From JBCAWW01 sp039024315 (GTDB lineage: Bacteria > Bacteroidota > Bacteroidia > J057), in assembly GCA_039024315.1 (NCBI GenBank), contig JBCCQN010000066.1, positions 1 through 37,442 on the forward strand: 37,442 nt of DNA, written 5' to 3'. The notes under the pieces were generated by a model that had not been told where the DNA came from, ran no database searches, and was given only the letters and a program-made list of their open reading frames with translations. Shown here piece by piece: positions 1 to 9,600 of the stretch; positions within the stretch are counted from its first letter, which is position 1; each line of letters starts with the position of its first letter. Position numbers and translations under genes: made by a program.

Positions 1-135
1 ATGATTACTTCTGGTCAAGGGGCACAGATGGTAGATCTCTCTAAACGAGCCTTTATTGAAATGCTGGGAAAATATAAGATCTCTCCGTTTCAATATGAAA
101 TGGAAGAAATCGAGTCAGACATAGCGAATGTCTGA
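1..135 (+). CDS. UPF0175 family antitoxin, C-terminal part (5' end outside window)
   Basis: Frame 1 is open from the first base and stops with TGA at 133-135. The readable end is 44 residues. It contains a segment (VDLSKRAFIEMLGKYKISPF) and an acidic tail (EMEEIESDIANV) that resemble the C-terminal half of UPF0175 proteins, small DNA-binding-like antitoxins of about 80-90 residues. The window happens to begin on an ATG, but the family length suggests that the true start lies upstream. The stop overlaps the start of the next gene by 8 bases, the translational coupling expected of a toxin-antitoxin pair. Family assignment comes from pattern and partner gene, not a search. Confidence 0.6.
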   Translation: MITSGQGAQMVDLSKRAFIEMLGKYKISPFQYEMEEIESDIANV

Positions 136-595
136 TCCGATAATCATCGCGGATGCCAGTCCGTTAATTGCACTAGAAGATATTGGCGAGTTAGATATTC
201 TCCATAGGCTTTATGGGGAGATACTTATCACGGATCTTGTCAGAAATGAAATTCACGCTAGTTTGCCTCCTTGGATCAAGATTTCGGATGAATATGATCC
301 TCAGCAAAAGCAATTACTAGAATTAGAATTGGATGCTGGTGAGGCTAGCGCGATTGCCTTAGCAATTGCCAAACAACCCAAACGCCTAATCATTGATGAA
401 ATTAAAGGCCGCTCTGTGGCCAAAAGGCTAGGACTTTCAGTAATCGGCACTTTAGGAATTATCATCCTCGCTAAGGAAAAAGGAGTAATTCAATCTGGAA
501 AGCTGATCTTACAAAAACTTGAGCAGCATGGTTTTTGGATATCTGCTAAACTTAAGCAGCAAATAATCAAAAGGTTGAAAGAAGAAGATATTTAG
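128..595 (+). CDS. DUF3368 family PIN-like toxin
   Basis: A 155-residue protein beginning IIIADASPLIALEDIG, the PIN-fold opening with the first acidic metal-binding Asp. It continues with an acidic cluster (ELDAGEASAIALA, around residues 66-78) and a LIIDEIKGRSVAKRLGL segment (near residues 87-103) supplying further acidic residues. This is the layout of DUF3368 proteins, which normally follow a UPF0175 gene and are presumed to be RNases neutralised by it. The ATG at 128 lies inside the last codons of the upstream gene (8-base overlap), so the two are almost certainly cotranscribed. Nuclease activity is inferred from the fold; no member is identified by name here. Confidence 0.8.
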   Translation: MSDPIIIADASPLIALEDIGELDILHRLYGEILITDLVRNEIHASLPPWIKISDEYDPQQKQLLELELDAGEASAIALAIAKQPKRLIIDEIKGRSVAKRLGLSVIGTLGIIILAKEKGVIQSGKLILQKLEQHGFWISAKLKQQIIKRLKEEDI

Positions 596-673
596 GAGCA
601 TTCTATCAACTGACACTCCCCCAATTTCCAATTCTCAGTTAGATTGGAGAGTTTGAAAGCTCATAAAACTACT

Positions 674-3355
674 ATGCTTTCACGACTCCTACTCCTCCTG
701 CTGGCGAGTATTGCATGCTTGCCCTCCGCCAATGCGCAAGAGATAAGCGTTCGCCGACAAGGCTATCTACACCAAAATGATACTTCATACTTCCTCTTTG
801 ATGGGGAAATCTACAATCAAAAGACGCCAAGCAGAGTCGTTGTTACGGGTTCATTTCGCGATTGGAGCCAAGATATGGATGATCCGAAATGGCAGTTAAC
901 TTCTAATGCAAATTCGCTTTGGACATTAGCGGTATTCAACCCTAACTTCGAGCTCATCCCGATTCATGCGGAATTCAAATTTCGCGTCGATGAGGGCAAT
1001 TGGTTGTCGCCTCCAGCAGAAGCTCCCAATGCCGCTGGCGGTAACCTTCAATTCATGCATACGATCAAAGTGCCAACATTTCAAGCAGAACTCCGCTCCG
1101 GTGGCCGTATTTGGAACCGCGTCGAAGGAACCAATCGCCCCCTCAATCCCAATGCTTATCGTTTGACCGATGGGCAAGGCAAAGAAATTCCTATTGCGGC
1201 CGTGCTCCCCAATACCGCTACGGAAGCCTTGATTATTACAACCCCACCGCTGGATATGCGTCGGGTCTATTTCTTAGAGTTGCGCGAAGCGGGGCTAAAA
1301 ACACACTGCTCTTTTGATAGCTGGTTTAAGGAGTTATACTCAGCCAAAGAGCTAGGGGCAAACGTGCAGGATGGTAAGACGGACTTTCGCATCTTCTCAC
1401 CAAGAGCAGAGAGAGTGGTGCTTTACCTCTACGAGGAACGCTTATCCCCAGAGGCCAAAGAGACGGTTGAGATGAGGCGTGATGCAGATGGCGTTTGGGA
1501 GGCGAGTTTTGATGCTGATCTCAAGGGTACATTTTATGATTTTACCATCCACGGCCCAGTCGAAGAAGGCAGCCACTTCTACGAAGCCCTTCCCAAGCAT
1601 ATCTCTGATCCTTATGCTCGCGTCAATGACGACGCTTGGGGCCGTAGCCGCGTTTGGTATAAAACTACCCCCGCTACTCCGCTCAAAAGCGGGATTCCTA
1701 AGCTTGAAGACGTGATTTCATATGAAGTCCACGTACAGGACTTTACCGATCTTTTGCCGGTCGCTGACGAACTCAAAGGCACTATTTCAGGCATGGTTGT
1801 GCCTGGCCTCAAAAACAAAAAGCGCCAGCCGATAGGTTTTGATTATCTCGTCAATCTAGGGATCAATACAGTCCACCTCATGCCCGTGCAAGAGTATATG
1901 CACTATCCTGATGAGCTTTGGCGCAAATCCTTTGCCGATGATCCATTTTTCAAGGAAATGGAGATCGCCGAGGAAAATTATCAGTGGGGCTATCGCACTT
2001 CGCATTGCTTTGCGGTCGAAAACCGCTATCGTACCAAAGGCTCAGAACTAGGCAGCGAACGTGAACAGTTTCGTGATTTAGTGCAGGCTTTTCATGATAA
2101 GGACATTGCTGTCATCATTGACATCGTCCCCAATCATACCGCCGAGGACATGGATAGTGAGCCGCACAATTTTCACTTCAATGTCCTAGATAAACTCTAT
2201 TATTATCGTACTAGAGACTTGGATCATATTGGGGAATATGGCAATGAAGTCAAGACCGAAAACCGCCCCATGGTCCAGCGATGGCTAATTGACCAGTGTA
2301 AGCATTTTATCGAAGAGTTTGGGATTGACGGTTTTCGGATAGATTTGGCAGGTCAGATCGACAAGCAAACCCTCATCAAGCTCCGCACCGAATTAGGCGA
2401 TGACATTATCATTTATGGGGAACCATGGATTGGGTCCAACGACCCCAACTTTGAGAGCAATCCTTCATGGGATTGGTATAAGCACGATTCACCCATTACC
2501 TTCTTCCAAGACGAAACCCGCGATGCCTTGATCGGTAATCCATTTGAACTCTCTGATCCACATGCCCATCGCGGCTACGCCGGAGGCTATTTCCACGCCA
2601 AAGGTAAGGTCAAGCAAGCGCTTTCTGCCGGCTTTCATGATGACAAGACGCCGCTCAGTGGCATCAATTACCTCGATATTCACGACAATTGGGCTTTGGC
2701 TGATCGTTTTGCGAAGCAAGACTGGAACGGCTTGAAGGGAGTGGACGAAGAACGCTACAAAATTGCCGGCCTGCTGCTCTATACCTCAGTAGGGCCGATC
2801 GTTACGCATGGCGGTGTCGAAATTATGCGCTCTAAGGGACTCGCTCCCTTAGAAGAATTTGTCAAACCCGGGGAAGAATGGCTCGAAGCTCACTTCAAAG
2901 GCCGCGATGATACCTACAATATGCGTCGCGCCAATACTTTTTTGTGGGAGACCGTCGGCCAGACCGAAAAATCTAGAGGCAGCAATTGTGATTACAAAGG
3001 CATGCTAGCTTTCTGGCAGGGCCTTAATCAGTTTCGTATGAGCGAACACGGGAAGGTCTTTCGCCGAGGCGAAGCTTTGTCAGACTATTATTACCAATGG
3101 ATCGAAACCGTAAATCCTTATCAATTAGGCTATATCGTCGATAATCAGGTCTTTGTGCTCATCAATACCGGTAGCGACGAACATGATTGGGATAATGTTA
3201 TTTTACCCGAAGGAAATTGGAAACTGATCGGCAACCATAGCGGTATCAATCTCCAAGGCGTCAAGGATCGTAAAGAGCGAATGAACATTAAAGGCGGTGA
3301 AAACCATTATTTTCGCCTAGATGGGACCTCTTTTTTGTTGTATGTACGGGAATAA
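674..3355 (+). CDS. Secreted GH13 alpha-glucan hydrolase, type I pullulanase-like
   Basis: An 893-residue exported alpha-amylase-superfamily enzyme. The ATG at 674 is preferred over an in-frame TTG at 644 because it begins directly with a signal peptide (MLSRLLLLLLASIACLPSANAQ). A glycogen-binding-like E-set domain follows (FRDWSQDMDDPKWQL, about residues 60-130), then a second CBM48-type module (FRIFSPRAERVVLYLY, near 240) and the GH13 barrel. Visible GH13 blocks are DIVPNHTAED, GFRIDLAG with nucleophile Asp557, IIYGEPWIG with acid/base Glu583 and YLDIHDNW with Asp671. The YQWGY segment resembles the YNWGY motif of type I pullulanases. It probably debranches or cleaves glycogen- or starch-like glucans in the periplasm or outside. 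A C-terminal all-beta domain closes the protein. No T9SS tail is apparent. A variant AACGCTT hairpin repeat lies inside the CBM48-coding region at 1426-1443. Confidence 0.87.
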   Translation: MLSRLLLLLLASIACLPSANAQEISVRRQGYLHQNDTSYFLFDGEIYNQKTPSRVVVTGSFRDWSQDMDDPKWQLTSNANSLWTLAVFNPNFELIPIHAEFKFRVDEGNWLSPPAEAPNAAGGNLQFMHTIKVPTFQAELRSGGRIWNRVEGTNRPLNPNAYRLTDGQGKEIPIAAVLPNTATEALIITTPPLDMRRVYFLELREAGLKTHCSFDSWFKELYSAKELGANVQDGKTDFRIFSPRAERVVLYLYEERLSPEAKETVEMRRDADGVWEASFDADLKGTFYDFTIHGPVEEGSHFYEALPKHISDPYARVNDDAWGRSRVWYKTTPATPLKSGIPKLEDVISYEVHVQDFTDLLPVADELKGTISGMVVPGLKNKKRQPIGFDYLVNLGINTVHLMPVQEYMHYPDELWRKSFADDPFFKEMEIAEENYQWGYRTSHCFAVENRYRTKGSELGSEREQFRDLVQAFHDKDIAVIIDIVPNHTAEDMDSEPHNFHFNVLDKLYYYRTRDLDHIGEYGNEVKTENRPMVQRWLIDQCKHFIEEFGIDGFRIDLAGQIDKQTLIKLRTELGDDIIIYGEPWIGSNDPNFESNPSWDWYKHDSPITFFQDETRDALIGNPFELSDPHAHRGYAGGYFHAKGKVKQALSAGFHDDKTPLSGINYLDIHDNWALADRFAKQDWNGLKGVDEERYKIAGLLLYTSVGPIVTHGGVEIMRSKGLAPLEEFVKPGEEWLEAHFKGRDDTYNMRRANTFLWETVGQTEKSRGSNCDYKGMLAFWQGLNQFRMSEHGKVFRRGEALSDYYYQWIETVNPYQLGYIVDNQVFVLINTGSDEHDWDNVILPEGNWKLIGNHSGINLQGVKDRKERMNIKGGENHYFRLDGTSFLLYVRE
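1426..1443 (-). repeat. AAGCGTT mini-hairpin repeat, variant stem
   Basis: On the plus strand this reads CCTC-TAC-GAGG-AACGCTT. On the minus strand it is AAGCGTT followed by a perfect 4-bp stem (CCTC/GAGG) around a GTA loop. The head matches the dominant repeat while the stem differs on both sides. It lies within the GH13 coding sequence, encoding part of LYEERL. Confidence 0.6.
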
Positions 3356-3446
3356 TCTTACCTTTAAAGGGTCAAAATCGGCGTGAGAATGCATCTAACG
3401 CCATCTACAACCCTAATTAGTTTACTGCAACAAAATTTTAGCAATA

Positions 3447-3965
3447 ATGAAAAACCTATTCCTCCTTTTTTTTGTAGCGATTTGGATGATCAGCTGTGGT
3501 GGAGACTCAGGTGCTACCACTGAAAGCACTGCAACAGCAGAAAGTGAAGCTACCAGCGCTCCGGCCGAAACCAGTACAATATCTGATGCAGCTGAGGTAG
3601 AGTTGGAGCTTTTGTCTGATGACCAAATGCAATACAATGTCAAAGAGCTAAAAGTCAGAGCAGGGCAAAAAGTAACCCTTACCCTCAAGCACACTGGCCA
3701 AATGGATAAGCAGGTGATGGGCCACAATTTTGTTCTCCTCAAAGCTGGTACTGATATCGCAGAATTTGCGACTGCAGCCATGACCGAGTTTGAAAACGAG
3801 TATATCCCCGCTGACGAGAGTGCAATCATTGCCTATACAGGTTTAGTTGGTGGTGGAGAGTCCACTAGTATCACTTTTGACGCACCTGAAGCAGGTACTT
3901 ACGACTACATTTGTAGCTTCCCCGGCCACTATGGTTTCATGCAAGGCAAATTTATCGTAGAGTAA
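3447..3965 (+). CDS. azu: Azurin-like blue copper lipoprotein
   Basis: A 172-residue type 1 copper protein for periplasmic electron transfer. It starts with a lipoprotein signal (MKNLFLLFFVAIWMISCGG) whose lipobox ends at the Cys. A Ser/Thr/Glu/Ala-rich linker follows to about residue 50. The cupredoxin domain then shows all four expected ligands in azurin order: His93 in MGHNF, Cys156, His161 and Met165 in CSFPGHYGFMQG, with the azurin C-x4-H-x3-M spacing. Bacteroidota often carry lipid-anchored azurins facing respiratory or cytochrome partners. No such partner is in this window, so its redox partner cannot be named. It stands alone between the GH13 gene and a strong terminator-like hairpin. 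Confidence 0.92.
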   Translation: MKNLFLLFFVAIWMISCGGDSGATTESTATAESEATSAPAETSTISDAAEVELELLSDDQMQYNVKELKVRAGQKVTLTLKHTGQMDKQVMGHNFVLLKAGTDIAEFATAAMTEFENEYIPADESAIIAYTGLVGGGESTSITFDAPEAGTYDYICSFPGHYGFMQGKFIVE

Positions 3966-4028
3966 GTCGCTCTGATGAGGGCAAGCCAATTTGTTTTTGC
4001 TAACTCGTCATTTACTTAAAAATATTGA

Positions 4029-4073
4029 AGCCCTGGTCTAAGCCACTTATGCCAGGGCTATCTTTTTTCTTTT
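4029..4073 (+). terminator. Rho-independent-type terminator after azurin gene
   Basis: A perfect 8-bp inverted repeat AGCCCTGG (4029-4036) and CCAGGGCT (4052-4059) with a 15-nt loop is followed by a T-rich tract starting at 4061 (ATCTTTTTTCTTTTC). It lies 64 bases past the azurin stop and before the next gene, the right place to end the azurin transcript. Confidence 0.75.
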
Positions 4074-4150
4074 CCTAAACTTTGCGATTAGCTTTAGGAT
4101 CGCACTTTTATCTTTTTTGCCATTACGCTTCGCGCAACGATCACCCACCT

Positions 4151-6679
4151 ATGAAACGGACTTTCTTTTTTTTATTAAGCGGACTGATCCTTCCCCTTTC
4201 CCTCTGGTCCCAAATCCCTAGTCCCGCCCAATTTCTCGGTTATGAGCTAGGCGAGGAGTTTACTTACCATCATCGAGTGGTAGAGTATTTCAAAGCAGTG
4301 GGAGCGGCTTCGCCGAACGTTCAGCTCCAGTCTTACGGAAAGAGTATCGAAGGACGTGAACTCATGGTGGCGATCTTATCCTCTCCTACCAATCTAGGGC
4401 AGCTAGAGGCCATCCGTACCGATAATCTCAAAGCTACTGGCCTTGTCGAAGGCGAAAAAGGCAAGCATCAAAAACCCATCGTCTGGTTAAGCTATAATAT
4501 TCACGGCAACGAAGCCGTCTCCTCAGAAGCGGCTATGGCCACCCTCTATACCCTCGTAACCAATGATACTGCTGGCTGGCTCAAGGAGGTGATCGTGATT
4601 ATTGATCCTTGTATCAATCCTGATGGCCGTGAACGTTATACCAATTGGTACCGACAAGCCCAAAACTCCCCCGCCAATGTCAATGGTGACTCTTGGGAGC
4701 ACCATGAGCCATGGCCAGGAGGACGTTTCAATCACTATCTCTTTGACCTTAACAGAGATTGGTGCTGGCAGACGCAGCATGAAAGTCAAATTCGGGCCAA
4801 ACTTTACCAAATGTGGATGCCGCATGTGCACGTTGATTTTCACGAAATGGGGCCCAATAGCCCTTACTTCTTCGGCCCAGCGGCAGAGCCCTACCACGAA
4901 GTGGTCACCCCTTGGCAACGAGAATTTCAGCGTTTGACGGGCCAAAATCACGCCCGTTACTTCAACCAAAATGGCTGGCTGTACTTCACCAAAGAAATTT
5001 TTGACCTCTTTTATCCCAGCTATGGCGATACCTGGCCTACTTTTCAAGGAGCCATTGGTTTTACTTATGAGCAAGGAGGCTCTGGAGCTGCCGGACTCGC
5101 TATCAGGGTTGCCAGTGGTGATACCTTACGCCTCTCGGATCGGATTGCCCACCACTATACTACCGGACTTTCAACCATCGAAGCCGCTTACAAAAACCAA
5201 GTACGCCTTCTCAGTGAATTCAACACCTACTTTGAAAAGGCGCAAAACAATCCTGAAGCTAAGTATAAAAGCTATGTGCTCAGGACAAAAAATGAGGACA
5301 AACTCTATGCGATGCTGGATTTATTAGAAAAAAATCAAATTCAGTACAGCCTAAATCAAAGCTCAGAAAAAACCTATAACGGCTACGACTATAAAACCGC
5401 AAAAGATGCTCGGTTCACTTTAGCTAAGGGAGATCTGATTATTTCCGCTTATCAGCCACAGTCAAATCTAGTCAAAGTCCTTTTTGAACCTGAAGCCCTT
5501 TTGGTAGATTCTATGACCTACGATTTGACTGCTTGGTCTCTACCATACGCCTACGATATTCAGACCTATGCTACGATTGAAAAGATTGATCTAGAGAGCA
5601 AAAATCTAACTAGAGAGTTTGCCTCCATTTCGGTTCCGGAGGCCTTGCCCTATGCCTATGTCTTGCCTTGGCAAGATTTACAAGACGCTCGCTTTCTGGG
5701 AGCGCTCTTACAAGCCAAGATTAGAGTGCGCTACTCGACAGAAGCCTTTACCTTAGAAGAAAAAACTTTTGATCGCGGTAGTTTGATTATCTCAAGAGGA
5801 GATAATCCCAAAAAGAATTTTGATGCCAAAGTGATTGCACTTGCCAATCAATATCAAAGAAAGCTTACGGCTAGTGGTACTGGCTTTGTAGATGCTGGCA
5901 AAGATTTTGGCTCCAACAAAGTCAAATTCATTAAGCCAGCAAAAATAGCCTTGATCAGCGGCAGAGGTACTTATCCTTCCTCCTTCGGAGAACTTTGGCA
6001 CTTCTTTGAGCAAGATCTAAATTATCCCGTTAGTGTCTTAAACACCGAATACTTAGCAGGAGTGGATCTCAGTAAATATGATGTCGTAATCATCGGACAA
6101 GGCAGCTACAGTAAGTTTCGTGATAAACTATTAGCCTATACCAAAAGCGGCGGCAAGCTGATTGCCTTAGAAACTGCAATCAATACCTTTACCGGCAAAG
6201 ACAAAGAAAGTAAGCCTTATACTACCCTCGGCAAAGTCTATCTGGCCAAACAAAAAGAAGACGAGAAGGCAAAGCTAGAGGCTAGCAAAGCCCAAAGCGC
6301 TGAAGAGTATTTCAAACGTTATGAGCACAGAGAGCGGGACCGTCTGAGCAATTTTGTTGCAGGTAGCATCTATCGGGTCAAACTAGACAATTCACATCCT
6401 ATTGCTTATGGACAAGACTCGGTCGTTTACTTTATCAAACGCAATCGCACTGCCTATCCCTATCTACCTACGGGCAGCTGGAATGTAGGTGCTTTTACCG
6501 AGGAGGAAGCCGTCAGTGGCTTTACGGGAGCTAAGTTAGAGGCTAAGCTAGAAAATACCCTCGCCATTGGGGTCGAATCCCAAGGACGAGGGCAGTTGAT
6601 CTATTTTGCAGATTCACCCATCTTCCGTCAGTTTTGGTACGGCGGAAAATTACTGCTCTGCAATGCAGTCTTTTTCTAG
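4151..6679 (+). CDS. M14 family zinc metallopeptidase (carboxypeptidase-like), exported
   Basis: An 842-residue secreted peptidase. The ATG at 4151 gives a clean signal peptide (MKRTFFFLLSGLILPLSLWSQ); the frame extends upstream to a TTG at 4082 but that stretch has no signal character. The N-terminal half carries the M14 catalytic domain: SIEGRELM, the zinc pair His118 and Glu121 in NIHGNEA, INPDGRERY, DLNRDW, probable third ligand His231 in VDFHEMG, and candidate general base Glu307 in FTYEQGG. The C-terminal half (about 400-842) is a long extension with a Rossmann-like segment (KIALISGRGTYPSSF and DVVIIGQGSYSKF), as in the long Bacteroidota M14 proteins. It probably trims peptides in the periplasm. 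Its TAG stop overlaps the stop of the convergent next gene within a CTAG. Confidence 0.9.
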   Translation: MKRTFFFLLSGLILPLSLWSQIPSPAQFLGYELGEEFTYHHRVVEYFKAVGAASPNVQLQSYGKSIEGRELMVAILSSPTNLGQLEAIRTDNLKATGLVEGEKGKHQKPIVWLSYNIHGNEAVSSEAAMATLYTLVTNDTAGWLKEVIVIIDPCINPDGRERYTNWYRQAQNSPANVNGDSWEHHEPWPGGRFNHYLFDLNRDWCWQTQHESQIRAKLYQMWMPHVHVDFHEMGPNSPYFFGPAAEPYHEVVTPWQREFQRLTGQNHARYFNQNGWLYFTKEIFDLFYPSYGDTWPTFQGAIGFTYEQGGSGAAGLAIRVASGDTLRLSDRIAHHYTTGLSTIEAAYKNQVRLLSEFNTYFEKAQNNPEAKYKSYVLRTKNEDKLYAMLDLLEKNQIQYSLNQSSEKTYNGYDYKTAKDARFTLAKGDLIISAYQPQSNLVKVLFEPEALLVDSMTYDLTAWSLPYAYDIQTYATIEKIDLESKNLTREFASISVPEALPYAYVLPWQDLQDARFLGALLQAKIRVRYSTEAFTLEEKTFDRGSLIISRGDNPKKNFDAKVIALANQYQRKLTASGTGFVDAGKDFGSNKVKFIKPAKIALISGRGTYPSSFGELWHFFEQDLNYPVSVLNTEYLAGVDLSKYDVVIIGQGSYSKFRDKLLAYTKSGGKLIALETAINTFTGKDKESKPYTTLGKVYLAKQKEDEKAKLEASKAQSAEEYFKRYEHRERDRLSNFVAGSIYRVKLDNSHPIAYGQDSVVYFIKRNRTAYPYLPTGSWNVGAFTEEEAVSGFTGAKLEAKLENTLAIGVESQGRGQLIYFADSPIFRQFWYGGKLLLCNAVFF

Positions 6680-9600
6680 TCTAGTATCACCGCATCTATC
6701 GTCGTTTCACGCACCAATTTATTGAAGGCCGGTACTTCCTCATCTCTGATTTTGTACCAGATGTTGAGTTGCTTATTTATGGCGGCGGTTACTTCTTCGA
6801 AGAACGCTTGGGCCTGAGCCGTTGGCGGGTTATCGCCTATACTGCTCAAGGCCGCCAAATGTGCCAGCTTGTTGTTGAGGCGGATTGGGAAGTTGAGTGG
6901 GTCTTGACCAGAGCGATTCTTCGTTTGGTAAAGCTCCTTTTCCACTACCGTCATCACTGAATCAAGACGACTAATCTCGTCGACGATTTTCTCCATGCCG
7001 TCCTTGTCTTTGACGCGCTTTTTGAGGGTGAGAATCTGCTCACGAGCGGCGCGGATATCGATGATCGCTTCATGCGTTTCTGTCAGTTTGTCGCGTATGC
7101 CGATTAGATGATCAAACTGTGCTTGCAGATCTTCGACAGAGGCTGTTATTCTGGGATCTTTAAGGATTTCAAAATCCTGATTCTGATAGTCTTCTCCGAT
7201 TTTAAGCTTCGCATAATACTTGCCTGGTACGGCCATCGGTCCGCTCATCTGTCCCCACCAGAGTATCATGCCTTTGAAGTCTTTTGCATCTTCATAGCGC
7301 ATGTTCCAGACGAAGCGATTAAAGCCTTCCTCGACTTTGAGCATATTCTCCTTGTCTTTGCTAGAAAAAGTACGAATCAAATCCCCATCGGCTTCATAAA
7401 AACTCAGCTCGATTGCTTCATCTTCAGGGAGCTCATCAACTACAAAGTTGACCATTACTCCACCAGGGTGGTTAGTGCCAGCGCCGCGGCTAAAGCGACT
7501 TTGTCCCCCACCCATACGATAGCTAGGCAATGGCTGATAGAGATACCAAGCCTTCTCTGCCATCTCTTCGTTGAGCTGATGCAAAGGCGTTAGGTCATCG
7601 ATCATCCACAAGCCGCGACCTTGGGTCGCTACGATAAGGTTATTGTTTTTGAGGGTGATATCAGTGATCGGTACAATGGGAAGATTTTGTTGGAAGGCTT
7701 TCCAGCTCGCTCCATTATCAAAGGAGATATACAAACCTGTCTCTGTACCTGCGTACAATAGACCTTGGCGTTCGGGGTCCGCCCGCAAAACCCTAGTAAA
7801 GTGCTGTGCATCTATGCCGTTCGTGATACTCTTCCAAGTCTGGCCATAGTCGCCACTATAATAGAGATATGGGCTATAGTCTCCCATCTTATAGCGAGTG
7901 CCTGCTACGTAAACGCCGCCTTTGACAAAGGGATCAATCTCGATACTATTGATCATCATCCATTCAGGCATATCGGCGGGAGTGACATTGGTCCAATCGT
8001 CCCCTCCATTCTTGGTGATATGCAGTAAGCCGTCATCAGAACCCACCCAGATCAAGCCTGCTTCTTGAGGAGACTCTGCCATGGCAAAGACAGTACAGTA
8101 GTATTCCACTCCCGTATTGTCTTGGGTAATAGGTCCTCCGGAGGACTTAAGCTTTTCAGGATCGTTGCGGGTAAGATCAGGGCTGATGATTTCCCAGCTT
8201 TCTCCTCCATCTTTGCTCATGTGGAGGTGGTTAGACCCCGCATAGAGCTTCTTGCTGTCGTGAGGAGAAAAAGAAATGGGGAAGTTCCACTGAAAACGAT
8301 ACTTCATGCCTTCAGCGCCATAACCCATTGGATTATCGGGCCATACATTGATAGCGCGGCGTTCCCCGGTACGGTGATTGATTCTCGTGAGATAGCCACC
8401 ATAACTTCCTCCATAGACGACATCATTGTCATTCGGATCGACAGCTATGTGGGCACTCTCTCCGCCAGCGGTTGACTCCCAATGTTGACGATCTATGCTA
8501 CGGCCTTCGGTACGGTGCAAAATCCTTATGGTAGAATTGTCCTGCTGGGCTGCATAGATACGATAAGGGAAATGATTATCCGTTGTAACGCGATAAAACT
8601 GCGCCGTAGGCTGATTGTAATAGGTAGACCAATTTTCGCCCCCATCAAAGCTCACTTGAGCGCCGCCATCGTCGCCGATGATCATTCTTTGGGGATCTTC
8701 TGGAGCAATCCAGAGATCGTGGTGGTCGCCATGCGGAGCCGCATAAGGCTTGAAAGTACGTCCGCCATCCGTGGATTTGTGATAGCGTACATTCATGACG
8801 TAAACTACTTCATCATCCTGCGTATCGGCATAAATACGGGTGTAGTACCATGCTCTTTGGCGCAAGGCGCGATCACTATTGAATCTGCGCCAAGTTTCCC
8901 CCCCATCATCAGAGCGAAATACGCCCCCTTCGGCAGATTCAACTATGGCCCAGACACGATCAGAGCGGACAGGAGAAACGGCCACCCCGATGATACCTAA
9001 ATCGCCTTCGGGAAATCCTTCCTTTTTGGAGAGTTCTTCCCAAGTATCTCCTCCATCGGTACTTTTCCAGAGCGCAGAACCTTCTCCGCCGCTAGAAAGG
9101 CTATATGGCGTACGGCGAATGCGCCAAGTGCTTGCATAAAGAATACGTGGATTACTTGGGTCAAAGGTCAAATCTACTGCTCCAGCATCTTCGTTGGCAA
9201 AGAGGATTCGTTCCCAAGTTTTTCCGCTGTCGTCGGAACGGTAAACTCCTCGTTCTTGGGTAGGCTTATAAAGATCGCCCATAACTGCCGCATAAACGCG
9301 ATCTGGATTCTTGGGATGGATGCGAATGCGAGCAATGTGGCGGGCGTCTGCTAAGCCCATTTGCTCCCAGGATTTGCCGGCATTGACAGACTTCCAAACG
9401 CCATAGCCATAGGAGACATTACCGCGTACGGTTTTTTCACCTCCGCCAACATAGATGACATTGGGGTCATACTCAGATACGGCTACCGCTCCGACGGATC
9501 CGCCGAAGTAGCCATCGCTGATATTTTGCCAGCTCTGACCACCATCTTTGGTGCGCCATACCCCGCCACCGGTACTGCCAAAATAAAACAGTAGGGGTTG

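Noticed and set aside
644..673. TTG start ten codons upstream for the GH13 gene
   Set aside because: The ATG at 674 leads directly into the signal peptide; the extension is polar and adds nothing.
3356..3446. GGCGT/ACGCC arms upstream of the azurin gene as a terminator
   Set aside because: Only 5 bp with a 13-nt loop and no T tract.
7766..7785. GCGTTCGGGGTCCG in the sortilin-like gene as another mini-hairpin copy
   Set aside because: The stem is only 3 bp and the loop is not GNA; too weak to include.
7108..9594. Several plus-strand frames of 77-172 codons opposite the sortilin-like gene
   Set aside because: They are antisense shadows of a long, clearly coding minus-strand gene full of Asp boxes; none has a signal peptide or domain of its own.
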